A DNA stretch of 64,000 nt from Actinomycetota bacterium (lineage in GTDB: Bacteria; Actinomycetota; Actinomycetes; Actinomycetales; Kineosporiaceae): the NCBI GenBank assembly GCA_030837345.1, contig JAUPKQ010000159.1, positions 1-64,000 on the forward strand, read 5' to 3'. Positions within the stretch are counted from its first letter, which is position 1; each line of letters begins with the position of its first letter. Shown one piece after another: positions 29,313-38,881 of the stretch. The notes under the pieces are model-generated. The model did no database searches. It was given only the letters and a program-made list of their open reading frames with translations, and was not told the origin of the DNA. Made by a program: the position numbers and the translations under genes.

Positions 29313-29891
29313 TCAGTTGGAAACCTCGTCGGGAAGGACGACGGCGATCTCCCCGGTCGTGTAGCGCCGGGCGATCTCCTCTGTCAGCGCGTCGACGACA
29401 CCCTGGACACCGCGCCGGGTGCGGCTGACCCGGGTCTCGATGTCGACGAGATGCTCGATCGCCCCGCCGAGATCGTCATCCGACATCGCCGCGAGATCGG
29501 AAGCCCCGACATCGGCGACCGCGCGTTCGGCCTCACGGCGGTGCTCCCCCACCCTCGTCGGGCCGACGTTGCCCAGGTAGCGGCCCATCCCGTGGTCGAC
29601 ACGTGGGCCTTCGTCCGCAAGGATCCTCGCGAGCGCACCGACGATCTCGTCGTCGGTGCGGGGTTCACGGATCATTCCGCCGTCGGTGCGCCGGTTGTCC
29701 TGTTCGGCCCGGAGGATGTCGATCCGGCCCTGGAGCAGGCGCCGGGCGAAGGAAAGATCGACCTCTTCCTGCTCGGCCTCCGCGCGACGGGCACGGACGT
29801 CGCTGAGGGGGAGTTCGGCCAGCCCCACCACGTAGTCGGGCGCGAGCACCCGGTCGACGCGACGGCGGCCTCCCGCCATGAACTCGCTCAT
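29313..29891 (-). CDS. rsiG: Cyclic-di-GMP-binding anti-sigma factor RsiG
   Basis: 192 aa, matching RsiG (formerly annotated 'aerial mycelium formation protein'). In Streptomyces, RsiG together with c-di-GMP sequesters the sporulation sigma factor WhiG. The c-di-GMP signature E-x3-S-x2-R-x3-Q-x3-D occurs twice, as in the Streptomyces protein: E43, S47, R50, Q54, D58 on the first helix and E152, S156, R159, Q163, D167 on the second. The conserved start region is RVLAPDYVVGLAELPL. Start ATG 29891 is supported by GAGGGG three bases upstream. No whiG is in the window. Confidence 0.92.
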   Translation of the reverse strand: MSEFMAGGRRRVDRVLAPDYVVGLAELPLSDVRARRAEAEQEEVDLSFARRLLQGRIDILRAEQDNRRTDGGMIREPRTDDEIVGALARILADEGPRVDHGMGRYLGNVGPTRVGEHRREAERAVADVGASDLAAMSDDDLGGAIEHLVDIETRVSRTRRGVQGVVDALTEEIARRYTTGEIAVVLPDEVSN

Positions 29892-30087
29892 GCGCCCCTC
29901 ACCCGATCGTGATGTCCGCTCGTCCGTGCACCTGTCGCCCGCGAACCGGCCGGTCAGGTGACCGGAGACGGCGATCATGCACCACTGTCGACGCCAACTG
30001 TAGAGCGCGTCGTTTCAGATAGTAATCGACTTATCACCTGAGAGTATTCACCCGGTCGGCCGAACGGTCACCAGGGGCAGTGGGCGG

Positions 30088-30435
30088 TCACCAGGGGCCG
30101 TAGGGACCGCTGCTCCGGCCACCACCTCCTCCACCACCACGGATCTGACGGACGGCGGGGCGCACGTCAGTCAGATAGACCGCGGAGGCGACGACGGCAA
30201 CGATGGAGAGCAACCCCAGAGGATCGAGAACACCCCTGCCGCCGATGCCGAGGGACAAGAACCCGAAGGACGCGGCGACACCGAGAATGACCAGCCAGAG
30301 GATCTTGGTCTGCTTCCCGGCGACGACGAAGGCATCCGCTCGTGTCCGCGCGACGTCGACGAGGGCGAAGATCTCGAGACCGAAGGCGAGCACGCTCAGA
30401 GCCAGCACGATGAAGATCTGGAGGTTTCCGAACAC
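30088..30435 (-). CDS. DUF2516 membrane protein
   Basis: 115 aa with three hydrophobic segments (FIVLALSVLAFGLEIFALV; ILWLVILGVAASFGFLSL; LGLLSIVAVVASAVYL) and a short cytosolic Arg/Gly-rich tail ending in GPYGPW. Family DUF2516 is actinobacterial and uncharacterised. It lies downstream of the XRE regulator with a 96-bp gap. Confidence 0.85.
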   Translation of the reverse strand: MFGNLQIFIVLALSVLAFGLEIFALVDVARTRADAFVVAGKQTKILWLVILGVAASFGFLSLGIGGRGVLDPLGLLSIVAVVASAVYLTDVRPAVRQIRGGGGGGGRSSGPYGPW

Positions 30436-30531
30436 CTCCCCAGAGTACGGAAGATCTCGGTGAACGGCCCGTCACCCGCCACACCCCCACTACATCATCG
30501 AGAACTCAGGGGACGGCAGGAACCGCCTGAA

Positions 30532-31140
30532 CTAGGACGATGACGCGGAATTGCCGTTTCCGTCGGCCTTGGTTCCGGACTCCGCCGCCGCGGGACGGGA
30601 GGTCCTCTTCGAGGCGGCCTTCGTGGTCGCCCGCGCAGTGCGCTTCACGGCGCCCGGCGCGGCGCGCTTGCGCGGCACCCCGGCCCGGGAGGGGCGTGCG
30701 AGGTCGGGCACCCCCGCTCCGGCGGCCGGCGAGGTCGCGGCGTCACGGACGACGGGGGTGATCTCCGCGTCGGCGGCGTCGGCGGCCTCGGTCGCCCGGC
30801 GGTTCTCGGCGCGGAACGAGGCATAGATGTCGAGCAGTACCCGGCGCTGCCGGTCATTGAGGTCAGGATCGGTGTTGACCGCGGCCTCGACATCCGGGCG
30901 GCCCTCGCTGTCGAGGATTCCCGCGCGCACGTAGAGGGCCTCGGCGGAGATCCGCAGGCCCCGGGCGATCTGCTGGAGAACCTCGGCCGACGGTTTGCGC
31001 AGCCCCCGCTCGACCTGGCTGAGGTACGGGTTGCTCACCCCGGCGAGACTGGCCAACTGCCGGACCGAGAGCCGTGCGTGCTCACGCTGCTCACGGAGGT
31101 ATCCACCCAGATCCCATCCCTTGTCCGCGATTCCAGCCAC
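30532..31140 (-). CDS. XRE-family regulator with basic Ala/Arg tail
   Basis: 202 aa. A Cro/C1-type helix-turn-helix (about 10-75: LREQREHARLSVRQLASLAG, VSNPYLSQVERGLRKPS) is followed by a helical segment and a low-complexity basic tail (TARATTKAASKRTSRPAAA) that could bind DNA or be disordered. Start GTG 31140 gives VAGIADKGWDLGGYLREQ, the conserved N-terminus in actinobacterial homologues. A near-perfect palindrome lies just upstream (31148-31171) and suggests autoregulation. The target genes are unknown. Confidence 0.85.
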   Translation of the reverse strand: MAGIADKGWDLGGYLREQREHARLSVRQLASLAGVSNPYLSQVERGLRKPSAEVLQQIARGLRISAEALYVRAGILDSEGRPDVEAAVNTDPDLNDRQRRVLLDIYASFRAENRRATEAADAADAEITPVVRDAATSPAAGAGVPDLARPSRAGVPRKRAAPGAVKRTARATTKAASKRTSRPAAAESGTKADGNGNSASSS

Positions 31141-31147
31141 GGCCCCA

Positions 31148-31171
31148 TAGTGCTTGCTCTGGCAAGCACTA
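31148..31171. promoter_or_regulatory. Palindromic operator upstream of the XRE gene
   Basis: Two perfect 10-bp arms, TAGTGCTTGC (31148-31157) and GCAAGCACTA (31162-31171), with the 4-bp spacer tctg. An extra half site GGCAAGC follows at 31172-31178. It ends 8 bp before the XRE start codon and overlaps plausible promoter elements (TTGCCT and CACTAT, 18 bp apart on the minus strand), the position expected for repression. Confidence 0.65.
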
Positions 31172-31207
31172 GGCAAGCGAGGCATCCGCCGGACGGATGA
31201 TCCCCGG

Positions 31208-32026
31208 TCACAACCCGAGCGTCTTCCGGGCGTCGGCGGGGCTCATGGGCGGTCGCTGGAGTTCCGTGGCCAGACGGGCCGCGCGCTCGACGAGCTCGAC
31301 GTTGGAGCGGACGGGCCGGCCCTTCGCGTACATCAGCGAGTCTTCCATGCCGACCCGCAGGTGTCCGCCGAGCGCCAGCGTCGCGGCGGCGACGGGGAGG
31401 TGGCTGCGGCCGATGCCCGTCGCGGACCACGAGGTGACCTGGGGAGGCAGCGAGTCCACGCCGTTGACGAGCATCTCGACCGTCGCCGGCATCTCCCACG
31501 GCGCGCCGAGGACGAAGATGCAGTGGACCTTCTCGCCCCAGGGCAGTCCGCACGTGTCGATCAGGCGCCGCAACTCGTGCACGTGCCCGAGGTCGAACAG
31601 CTCGAACTCGGGGACGACGTGCGCCTCCTGCGCCCGCTCGAACAGTTTGACCATGAACGGCCAGGTGTTGAGGAACACACCGTCCCCGACGTTGACCGTC
31701 CCGCAGGTCAGGGAGCAGGAGTCGGGGGCCGCGTCGATGACGGCGAGCCGGTCCTCCAGGGAGGCGTGCCCGCTCCCCCGGGTGGAGAGCTGGACGATCA
31801 GGTCCGTCTCCTGCCGCAGCGCGGCGACGGTCTCGCGCAGCAGACCGGGGTCGAGGCTCGGCCGGTCCTCGGCGTCCCGGGCGTGCACGTGGATCAGCGT
31901 GGCCCCCGCGGCCTGACACGCCTTCGCCTCGGCCACGAGCTCGTCGAGCGTCGTGGGGAGCGCGGGGACGTCTGACTTCGCGGTCTCGGCACCCGTCGGC
32001 GCGACCGTGATGAGTGTGCTGGTCAT
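31208..32026 (-). CDS. BKACE / 3-keto-5-aminohexanoate cleavage family protein
   Basis: 272 aa, DUF849 (beta-keto acid cleavage enzyme) family. The zinc-site motif IHVHARD, a strand motif EFELFDLGHV and EDSLMYAKGRPVRSN are present. Family members split beta-keto acids with acetyl-CoA using zinc, and substrate range varies widely, so no specific substrate can be assigned. Start ATG 32026 (TSTLITVAPTGAE) is preferred because conservation begins there. No ribosome-binding site is visible. Confidence 0.83.
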   Translation of the reverse strand: MTSTLITVAPTGAETAKSDVPALPTTLDELVAEAKACQAAGATLIHVHARDAEDRPSLDPGLLRETVAALRQETDLIVQLSTRGSGHASLEDRLAVIDAAPDSCSLTCGTVNVGDGVFLNTWPFMVKLFERAQEAHVVPEFELFDLGHVHELRRLIDTCGLPWGEKVHCIFVLGAPWEMPATVEMLVNGVDSLPPQVTSWSATGIGRSHLPVAAATLALGGHLRVGMEDSLMYAKGRPVRSNVELVERAARLATELQRPPMSPADARKTLGL

Positions 32027-32131
32027 GGGCGGATCGTGGCACGGTGTCACGGGAAACCGTCGGCTCCTCGCCGAGCACCGGCCAGGTGGTCGAGGGGGTG
32101 ATCGGCGGGTCGGCCGACCCTTCGCCGCCGG

Positions 32132-33214
32132 TCAGGGCCGGACGACGATCTCCTGGGCGGCGGCGAGACCCGAGACGAGCAGCGGCGCCCCGACCGGGAC
32201 GGACCGCCTGACCATCGCCAGGGCGACGGGTCCGAGCTCGTGGTGACGCGCGGCCGTCGTCACGAACCCGACCGGACGGTCACCGAGCAGGACGGCGTCC
32301 CGCGCCCCGGGCAGGGTGTCCTCGCTGCCGTCGAGGTGGAGCATCACCAGACGCCGGGGGGGCCGCCCGAGGTTGTGCACCCGGGCGACCGTCTCCTGAC
32401 CGCGGTAGCACCCCTTGGCGAGGTGGACCGCCGTGCGGAGCCAGTCGACCTCATGGGGAATCGTCCGGTGGTCCGTCTCGGCACCCAGGCGTGGCCGCCA
32501 GGCCTCCACCCGCAGCGCCTCGGAGGCCCAGCTGCCCGCGAGGAGGACGCCGGCCAGCCGGTCGGTGAGCTCGTCCCTCGGGATGAGCACCTCCCGCCAC
32601 GGGCGGGCGTGACCGGGGTGGTCGCCGTCCGGGATCCCGGAGTACGAGACGGAGCCCGGTGACACGGCGGGCCACGGATCCTGCCAGGACGGCGGCGCGG
32701 GCGAGGTGAGGTCCGCCGGAGGGAGGAGACCGCCCGGGAGAGGGTCCCCCGGCCCGGCGGCGAGCCCGACGACAGCCCAGGCCGAGGTGACATCGGTCAC
32801 CTCGACCCGGAGCAGGAACCGCATCCGGTCCAGCCACCCGACGAGCTCGGTGACGGTGCCCGGCTCGACCGTGATCCACGTCGACGCGCCGTCGTCCACG
32901 AGATGGAGCGCGTGCTCGACGTGGCCGTGCGGGGTGAGCACCAGCGCCTCGGCGGGGACGCCGGGGGCGAGACCGGTCAGGTGCTGCGTGGTGAGGGAGT
33001 GCAGCCAGGTCAGGCGGTCCGGGCCGGTCACCCGGACGACCCCCCGGTGCGACAGGTCGGTGACGGCTCGCCCGGCCGCCAGCATCCTCTGCTCACGCAG
33101 GGGGTCGCCGTAGTGCCACGGGACGGCGGCGTCGGGAGGGACCGCGGCGTCGGCGAGGGGGACGGCCCCGGGGACGGCGAGAAGCGGGCTGGTCCCGGCG
33201 GGCACGTCAGACAC
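32132..33214 (-). CDS. ygfZ: YgfZ/GcvT-type folate-binding protein
   Basis: 360 aa aminomethyltransferase-fold protein. The YgfZ signature KGCYRGQE is present, with TGPDRLTWLHSLTTQ near the N-terminus. YgfZ assists assembly or repair of certain Fe-S enzymes, using tetrahydrofolate. The start GTG 33214 overlaps the end of the upstream nitrobindin-like gene by 8 bp, so the two are probably co-translated. Confidence 0.88.
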   Translation of the reverse strand: MSDVPAGTSPLLAVPGAVPLADAAVPPDAAVPWHYGDPLREQRMLAAGRAVTDLSHRGVVRVTGPDRLTWLHSLTTQHLTGLAPGVPAEALVLTPHGHVEHALHLVDDGASTWITVEPGTVTELVGWLDRMRFLLRVEVTDVTSAWAVVGLAAGPGDPLPGGLLPPADLTSPAPPSWQDPWPAVSPGSVSYSGIPDGDHPGHARPWREVLIPRDELTDRLAGVLLAGSWASEALRVEAWRPRLGAETDHRTIPHEVDWLRTAVHLAKGCYRGQETVARVHNLGRPPRRLVMLHLDGSEDTLPGARDAVLLGDRPVGFVTTAARHHELGPVALAMVRRSVPVGAPLLVSGLAAAQEIVVRP

Positions 33215-33719
33215 GCTTCAGGCGCGCCGACGCGTGGGAGGTCAGGGGTTGTCCCACGGCCGCCATGTCGAGGACCCAGACGAGATCGCTCTCGACCAGC
33301 CCGTACAGGCGGTGCGCCGCGTTGTACTCCTTGGCGGTGGCGGTCCGGGCGACGACGTCGGTCGAGAGCTTGATCCGGGGACCGTCGACCGCGCCGTAGT
33401 AGGTCTCGATGATGCCGGAGGGGTGGACGAGGAGCACCTCAAGAGCGGTGCCGCCGTCGTCCGCGGGCCCGGCGGGACGCCAGTACCCGGTCTCGGAGGC
33501 GAGCGGACGGACCTTCTCACCCGCGGCGTCGAGCAGCCAGGTGCGGGAGCTGTAGGCGAGGAACCCCCTGCCGTCGTGGCTGAAGGAGACCTCCTGCCCG
33601 AAGTTCAGCTCTTCTGTCATCGTCGGGTAACCGACGACGCCCGCCCCCGCCCAGTCGCCGATCAGCCAGGCGAGAGGGATGAGTGAGGTGGGTGTCTCGG
33701 TGGAGAGTTCGATGGGCAT
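33207..33719 (-). CDS. Nitrobindin-like heme-binding protein (FABP family)
   Basis: 170 aa ten-stranded beta-barrel family formerly called DUF1794. The fold signature LIGDWAGAGVVGYP and the C-terminal histidine in TSHASARLKRV (likely heme ligand) are present. Characterised relatives bind heme b and isomerise peroxynitrite to nitrate. It starts 4 bp after the stop of a small membrane peptide gene and overlaps ygfZ downstream. Confidence 0.88.
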   Translation of the reverse strand: MPIELSTETPTSLIPLAWLIGDWAGAGVVGYPTMTEELNFGQEVSFSHDGRGFLAYSSRTWLLDAAGEKVRPLASETGYWRPAGPADDGGTALEVLLVHPSGIIETYYGAVDGPRIKLSTDVVARTATAKEYNAAHRLYGLVESDLVWVLDMAAVGQPLTSHASARLKRV

Positions 33720-33723
33720 TGCG

Positions 33724-33819
33724 TCAGCGTAGGAAAAGCGACCGCAGGAAGCGACCGGTCAACGCGGCCATCGCGGCGGTCGCAGCGACGATGAGCAGGA
33801 GGAAGACGCCTTCGAGCAC
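33724..33819 (-). CDS. Small leaderless membrane peptide
   Basis: 31 residues. Starts GTG and is one hydrophobic span (LEGVFLLLIVAATAAMAAL) with a basic end (TGRFLRSLFLR). TAGTAT at 33826-33831 (minus) is a good -10 element ending six bases before the GTG, placing it at the transcript's 5' end, and its stop is 4 bp before the nitrobindin gene. It therefore looks like the translated leader and first gene of a small-peptide / nitrobindin / ygfZ operon. The peptide could be a real membrane protein or simply drive re-initiation. Not recognised. Confidence 0.55.
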   Translation of the reverse strand: MLEGVFLLLIVAATAAMAALTGRFLRSLFLR

Positions 33820-33825
33820 CCGCAG

Positions 33826-33831
33826 ATACTA
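33826..33831 (-). promoter_or_regulatory. -10 element of the nitrobindin-ygfZ operon
   Basis: TAGTAT on the minus strand (TANNNT), six bases before GTG 33819. Confidence 0.5.
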
Positions 33832-33865
33832 GCCCGTTCGGGGGGTGTCCCCGTCGGCCGATCGG

Positions 33866-34603
33866 TCAACCGAGCAGACGGGCGACGGCGTAGGCCGCGG
33901 TGCCGACGGCCAGGACCGGCGCCGCCCCTCCGGCGAGCGCCGCCGCTACGCCCTGTGACCGGGTCAGGTGGAGGAGGAGCAGGTCGAGCCCGGCAGCCAC
34001 CCCGGACACGATCCCCGCGACGACGACCAGAGCCGTCACCTTCGTGGGGCCGACCATGACGGCGGTGAAGGTCCCGGCGATGATGCCCGCGGCGAGGGAC
34101 ACCCAGCCCGCGAGCGGCCCGGTCAGGGGCATCACCCCGATCACCCGGACGGCGGCCGTCGCGGCGGCGGCGACCGTCAGGGCCGCCAGCCCGAGCCGGG
34201 TGGTCGGGAGCATCACCCAGGCCCCGCCCAGCAGGGCGACAGCCTGCCCGGCGAGCGTCCCGGTCACGGACTCGACGAGATCGGACCGGCCGTCACGGCG
34301 CAGCAGTTCGTGGACGAAGGCCAGCAGAACGCTCAGGGCGAGGAGCGCCGCGAAGGGGGCCAGAGGGCGGGTGATCCCGACGGCGTGGACGGCGAGCGCC
34401 GCCGACGACCAGCCGGTGAGGACGACGGACAGCGTCGTCCCGCGTGGCGAGGGAAGGTGAAGCAGACGCGGCCACCCGAGGGCGAGCACCAAGGCGGTGA
34501 ACCCGACGGCGAGGGCGAGCAGGGTGGGGGTGGCGGTGTACCCGGCGACCACGACGAGGGCGGCGAACGCCACCGTGGCGAACGCTGCGGTCAGGGCGGT
34601 CAC
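33866..34603 (-). CDS. Multi-span membrane protein, function unknown
   Basis: 245 aa with seven or eight hydrophobic segments through almost the whole length and very short loops; charged loops LPSPRGTT and [13 protein letters not shown] stand out. No known domain motif. Similar unannotated membrane proteins sit near glnR in other actinobacteria. Only 46 bp separate it from the small-peptide operon downstream. Divergent from glnR. Confidence 0.7.
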   Translation of the reverse strand: MTALTAAFATVAFAALVVVAGYTATPTLLALAVGFTALVLALGWPRLLHLPSPRGTTLSVVLTGWSSAALAVHAVGITRPLAPFAALLALSVLLAFVHELLRRDGRSDLVESVTGTLAGQAVALLGGAWVMLPTTRLGLAALTVAAAATAAVRVIGVMPLTGPLAGWVSLAAGIIAGTFTAVMVGPTKVTALVVVAGIVSGVAAGLDLLLLHLTRSQGVAAALAGGAAPVLAVGTAAYAVARLLG

Positions 34604-34837
34604 GCGGGCATCCTGGCAGACGCGACCGCCCCTCGGGTAACTGGTCAGGTCTTCGGTCCTCCAACCGCGGGGCCTCTATCCCTGCCCCTTCCCGTCACCT
34701 CCTGGTTATCCTTCCTTCACGTCCCGCAAAGGAGCGGCGCGCGACGCCGACCCCACCCGGCGGCGAAGGACAGCATTCCCCGGCGTCGGGGGTCTCTTGC
34801 GCAGCTGGCCGGGTGCCACGACCGCGGAGGCTGTCCG

Positions 34838-35554
34838 ATGGCCCAGCTGCTGCTTCTGACGAACGCGCTCGCTCCCTCGACCGAGGTGCTCCCGGCCCTC
34901 GGTCTGCTCCCCCACCAGATCAGGGTCCTTCCCGCCGAAGCAGCGGTCCTCGTCGACGCCCCGCCCGCGGACGTCGTCCTCGTCGACGGCCGCCGTGACC
35001 TCGCCGGGGTCCGCTCGTTGTGCCGGTTGCTGCGCACGACGGGCCTGTCCTCCCCCCTGCTCCTCGTCCTGACGGAGGGGGGGATGGCCGCCGTCGCCGC
35101 CGACTGGGGCGCGGACGACGTCCTGCTCGACTCCGCCGGCCCCGCCGAGGTCGAGGCGAGGCTGCGGCTCGCGACGGGACGCCGGCGCCTGGCCGAGGCC
35201 GCCCAGGAACCGGAGACGGCGGAGATCCGCGCCGGTGACGTCGTCGTCGACGAGATCACCTACAGCGCCAAGGTCCGCGGGCGCACGCTCGACCTGACGT
35301 ACAAGGAGTTCGAGCTGCTCAAGTTCCTCGCCCAGCACCCGGGCCGGGTCTTCACCCGCGCCCAGTTGCTCCAGGAGGTCTGGGGTTACGACTATTTCGG
35401 CGGCACCCGCACGGTCGACGTCCATGTCCGCAGGCTCCGGGCGAAGCTCGGGGTCGAGCACGAGTCGCTGATCGGGACCGTCCGGAACGTCGGGTACCGG
35501 TTCGTCCCGCCACGCCGCGAGCGGGTGACGGCCGACGAGACGGTCGACGCCTGA
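34838..35554 (+). CDS. glnR: Global nitrogen regulator GlnR
   Basis: 238 aa OmpR-type protein closely resembling Streptomyces GlnR ([40 protein letters not shown]). The N-terminal receiver-like domain keeps an Asp ([10 protein letters not shown]), but GlnR is an orphan without a cognate kinase and works through unphosphorylated dimer formation. The C-terminal winged helix binds gTnAc-type boxes at glnA, amtB and nitrogen genes. GGAGG lies 7 bases before ATG 34838. Followed by mshD, a conserved pair. Confidence 0.95.
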   Translation: MAQLLLLTNALAPSTEVLPALGLLPHQIRVLPAEAAVLVDAPPADVVLVDGRRDLAGVRSLCRLLRTTGLSSPLLLVLTEGGMAAVAADWGADDVLLDSAGPAEVEARLRLATGRRRLAEAAQEPETAEIRAGDVVVDEITYSAKVRGRTLDLTYKEFELLKFLAQHPGRVFTRAQLLQEVWGYDYFGGTRTVDVHVRRLRAKLGVEHESLIGTVRNVGYRFVPPRRERVTADETVDA

Positions 35555-35617
35555 GGCCCGCGGCCCCCGGGAGCAGGCGCCCGTCCCGTCCCGGCCGGGC
35601 GGACCTAGGGTGGACGG

Positions 35618-36631
35618 GTGAGTGCTTCCCCGGCCGGTTCCCCCGGCGACGACGGCTCGACGCGCCTGGAGGTGTTCGAGTCCCTCCCCCCGGATCTCGT
35701 CGAGGCGGTGTCACGGCTGGTCGACGCCGCGACGGAGGCGGACGGCGTCCACCCCCTGTCGGAGCACGTCATGCTGCATCTCCGGCTCGGCGGCGAGGGC
35801 CCCGACCGGCACCTCCTGATCCTCGACCGGGGGACCGTCGTCGGCTACGCCCATCTCGACCCCACCGACACGGTCGCGGGTTCCGCCGCCGAGATCGTCG
35901 TCCGGCCCGACCGGCGGCGCCGGGGCCTCGGACGCCGTCTGGTGACCGCCGTCGCCGCACAGGCCCCCGACGACCGCCTGCGGCTCTGGGCCCACGGGGA
36001 CCAGCCGGCGGCCCGCGCGCTCGCCGGATCCCTGGGGCTTCCCGAGGCACGCCGTCTCGAACAGTGGCGCCGGTCCCTGTACTCCCCGCTCCCGCGCGCC
36101 GGCCTGCCGGACGGCGTCGTCCTGCGGACCTTCCGCCCGGGGGAGGACGACGAGGAGTGGCTCGCGCTCAACGCCCGGGCCTTCGCCGGCCACCCGGAGC
36201 AGGGCACCTGGACCGCCCGCGACCTCCACGCCCGCATGGGCGAGGCGTGGTTCGACCACGAGGGGTTCCTCGTCGCCGACGAGGACGGCGCGATGGCCGG
36301 CTTTCACTGGACGAAGGTGCACGGCGCCCGGCGGGCGGGCGGGGACGCCTCGCACCACGCCCACGACCCGATCGGCGAGGTCTACGTCGTCGGTGTCGAC
36401 CCCGGCAGGCAGGGCCGCGGGCTCGGGCGGGCCCTGACGGTCGCCGGACTGGCGTGGCTCCGGGCGCGAGGGCTGCCACAGGCGATGCTGTACGTCGAGA
36501 GCGACAACGCTCCCGCGAGGGCGACGTACCGGGGGCTGGGTTTCGCCCCGTGGGACACGGACGTGATGTTCAGCCGGGGCGCCCGGGGAGAGCGTTCCCC
36601 GTCACCCGGCGCGCCCCCGGCGGTCACCTGA
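35618..36631 (+). CDS. mshD: Mycothiol acetyltransferase (mycothiol synthase)
   Basis: 337 aa with two GNAT domains. The active C-terminal one has the acetyl-CoA motif VGVDPGRQGRGLGRAL and the closing YVESDNAPARATYRGLGF. The N-terminal one keeps VRPDRRRRGLGRRL. It acetylates Cys-GlcN-Ins, the last step of mycothiol synthesis. Start GTG 35618. The 3' end contains candidate PHO-box units for the next gene, ppk. Confidence 0.94.
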   Translation: MSASPAGSPGDDGSTRLEVFESLPPDLVEAVSRLVDAATEADGVHPLSEHVMLHLRLGGEGPDRHLLILDRGTVVGYAHLDPTDTVAGSAAEIVVRPDRRRRGLGRRLVTAVAAQAPDDRLRLWAHGDQPAARALAGSLGLPEARRLEQWRRSLYSPLPRAGLPDGVVLRTFRPGEDDEEWLALNARAFAGHPEQGTWTARDLHARMGEAWFDHEGFLVADEDGAMAGFHWTKVHGARRAGGDASHHAHDPIGEVYVVGVDPGRQGRGLGRALTVAGLAWLRARGLPQAMLYVESDNAPARATYRGLGFAPWDTDVMFSRGARGERSPSPGAPPAVT

Positions 36632-36632
36632 C
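36600..36632 (+). promoter_or_regulatory. Possible PHO box upstream of ppk
   Basis: CGTCACCCGGC (36600-36610) and GGTCACCTGAC (36622-36632), 22 bp apart in the same orientation, the same spacing as the phoU site. They match only TCACC, and they lie mostly within the mshD 3' end, so support is weak. Confidence 0.3.
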
Positions 36633-36664
36633 CGGCCGGCCCGGCCTCGTGTCACCATTTCCGC

Positions 36665-38881
36665 ATGACCAGCCCTGCTTCCTCCCCGGTGCCTCGGTCG
36701 TCCGCCGCGCCGGGGCGCAGCGCCCGCCGGACGACGCCGCGCGCCCTGGCCACGGCCGCCCAGGAGCTTCCCGGACCGGGCGGATCACCCGTCGACCGGA
36801 CCCTCCCGCCAGGGCGTTTCCTGGACCGGGAGCTGTCGTGGCTGGCCTTCAACGAGCGGGTCCTCGCCCTCGCCGAGGACTCAGGGCTCCCGCTCCTCGA
36901 ACGCGCCCGCTTCCTCGCGATCTTCGCGAGCAACCTCGACGAGTTCTTCATGGTCCGGGTGGCCGGGCTCAAGCGCCGTATCGCGACGGGTCTGGCGGTG
37001 ACCGCGGCGAGCGGCCTCGAACCGCGCCGGGTGCTCGAACGGATCAGCGAGAAGGCCCACGCCCTCCAGGCGGAGCACGCCGGCGTCTTCCACGACGTCA
37101 TCGCCCCGGCCCTCGCCGGATCCGGGATCGCCCTGGTCCACTGGAACGCCCTGAGCACGGACGACCAGGAGACGCTCCACACCTTCTTCCGCGAACAGGT
37201 GTTCCCCGTGCTCACCCCGCTCGCGGTCGACCCGGCCCACCCGTTCCCCTACATCTCGGGGCTGTCCCTCAACCTGGCGGTGATCCTGCGGAACCCGGTG
37301 AGCGGCAAGGAGCACTTCGCCCGGGTCAAGGTCCCGCCGCTGCTCCCCCGGTTCATCGACGTCGGCGGTGACGACGACCACCAGGCGAGGTTCGTCCCCC
37401 TGGAGGACGTGATCGCCGTCCACCTGCAACAGCTCTTCCCCGGGATGGAGGTGCTCCAGCACCACGCGTTCCGGGTGACGCGCAACGAGGACCTCGAGGT
37501 CGAGGAGGACGACGCCGAGAACCTCCTCCAGGCGCTGGAGAAGGAGCTGCTGCGCCGCCGGTTCGGGCCTCCGGTCCGGCTGGAGCTCGCCGAGGACGTC
37601 GATCCGCATGTCAAGGAGCTGCTGGTCCGCGAGCTCGGGGTGCGCGACGCCGAGGTCTACACCCTTCCGGAGCCGCTCGACCTGCGCGGGCTCAACCTCG
37701 TCGCCGACCTCGACATCCCCGACCTGCACTACCCGAAGTCCGTGCCCAAGACCCACCGTCACCTGAACGAGGTCGAGACCGCCAAACCCAGCGACGTCTT
37801 CGCGGCGATTCGTGCCCGGGACATCCTCCTGCACCATCCCTACGACTCGTTCTCGACGAGCGTGCAGACCTTCCTGGAGCAGGCCGCGGGCGACCCGAAG
37901 GTCCTGGCGATCAAGCAGACCCTCTACCGCACGAGCGGGGACTCCCCGATCGTCGACGCCCTGATCGACGCCGCGGAGGCGGACAAACAGGTCCTCGCGG
38001 TCGTCGAGATCAAGGCCCGGTTCGACGAACAGGCGAACATCACGTGGGCCCGCAAGCTCGAACAGGCCGGTGTCCACGTCGTCTACGGCATCGTCGGACT
38101 CAAGACCCACGCCAAACTCAGTCTCGTCGTCCGCCAGGAGGCGGAGGGGCTGCGCCGGTACTGTCACGTCGGCACCGGCAACTACAACCCGAAGACGGCG
38201 CGTCTCTACGAGGACCTCGGGGTGCTGACGTGTGACCCGCAGGTCGGCGAGGACCTGACCCGGCTGTTCAACCAGCTGTCCGGCTACGCCCCGAAGACGG
38301 CCTACCGGCGTCTGCTCGTCGCTCCCCGTTCCCTGCGCAGCGGCCTGGTCGACCGTGTCCACCGGGAGATCGCGAACCACGCCGAGGGGAAACCCGCCGG
38401 GATCCGGTTCAAGATGAACTCGATCGTCGACGAGATCCTGATCGACGCCCTCTACCAGGCGAGTCAGGCCGGGGTTCCCGTGGACATGGTCGTCCGGGGC
38501 ATCTGCGCCCTCCGCCCGGGGGTTCCGGGCCTCAGCGAGAACATCCGGGTGCGCAGCATCCTGGGCCGTTTCCTGGAGCACTCGCGGGTGTTCTGGTTCG
38601 CGAACGGCGGCGACCCCGTCGTCTACATCGGCAGCGCCGACATGATGCACCGCAACCTCGACCGCCGGGTCGAGGCCCTCGTCCGCCTCCGCGATCCGGG
38701 ACATCTCGCCGAGCTCGACCAGCTGATCAACCTCTCCATGGATCCCCAGACGGTCTCCTGGCACCTCCAGCCCGACGGGTCGTGGGTCCGGCACCCGACG
38801 GACGACGAGGGACCGGGGCGCGATCTCCAGGCGCACATCATCTCGTCGCGCCCGCGCCGTCGCGGCACCCGGCGCCGGTGA
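36665..38881 (+). CDS. ppk: Polyphosphate kinase
   Basis: 738 aa. It polymerises the gamma-phosphate of ATP into polyphosphate, reversibly. It has an N-terminal domain ([37 protein letters not shown]), an H domain and two phospholipase-D-like catalytic domains. The autophosphorylated histidine lies in [11 protein letters not shown], with [20 protein letters not shown] following. The first 45 residues are a non-conserved basic tail. The stop overlaps the next gene start (GTGA). It sits between mshD and the pst cluster, in keeping with phosphate control. Confidence 0.96.
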   Translation: MTSPASSPVPRSSAAPGRSARRTTPRALATAAQELPGPGGSPVDRTLPPGRFLDRELSWLAFNERVLALAEDSGLPLLERARFLAIFASNLDEFFMVRVAGLKRRIATGLAVTAASGLEPRRVLERISEKAHALQAEHAGVFHDVIAPALAGSGIALVHWNALSTDDQETLHTFFREQVFPVLTPLAVDPAHPFPYISGLSLNLAVILRNPVSGKEHFARVKVPPLLPRFIDVGGDDDHQARFVPLEDVIAVHLQQLFPGMEVLQHHAFRVTRNEDLEVEEDDAENLLQALEKELLRRRFGPPVRLELAEDVDPHVKELLVRELGVRDAEVYTLPEPLDLRGLNLVADLDIPDLHYPKSVPKTHRHLNEVETAKPSDVFAAIRARDILLHHPYDSFSTSVQTFLEQAAGDPKVLAIKQTLYRTSGDSPIVDALIDAAEADKQVLAVVEIKARFDEQANITWARKLEQAGVHVVYGIVGLKTHAKLSLVVRQEAEGLRRYCHVGTGNYNPKTARLYEDLGVLTCDPQVGEDLTRLFNQLSGYAPKTAYRRLLVAPRSLRSGLVDRVHREIANHAEGKPAGIRFKMNSIVDEILIDALYQASQAGVPVDMVVRGICALRPGVPGLSENIRVRSILGRFLEHSRVFWFANGGDPVVYIGSADMMHRNLDRRVEALVRLRDPGHLAELDQLINLSMDPQTVSWHLQPDGSWVRHPTDDEGPGRDLQAHIISSRPRRRGTRRR

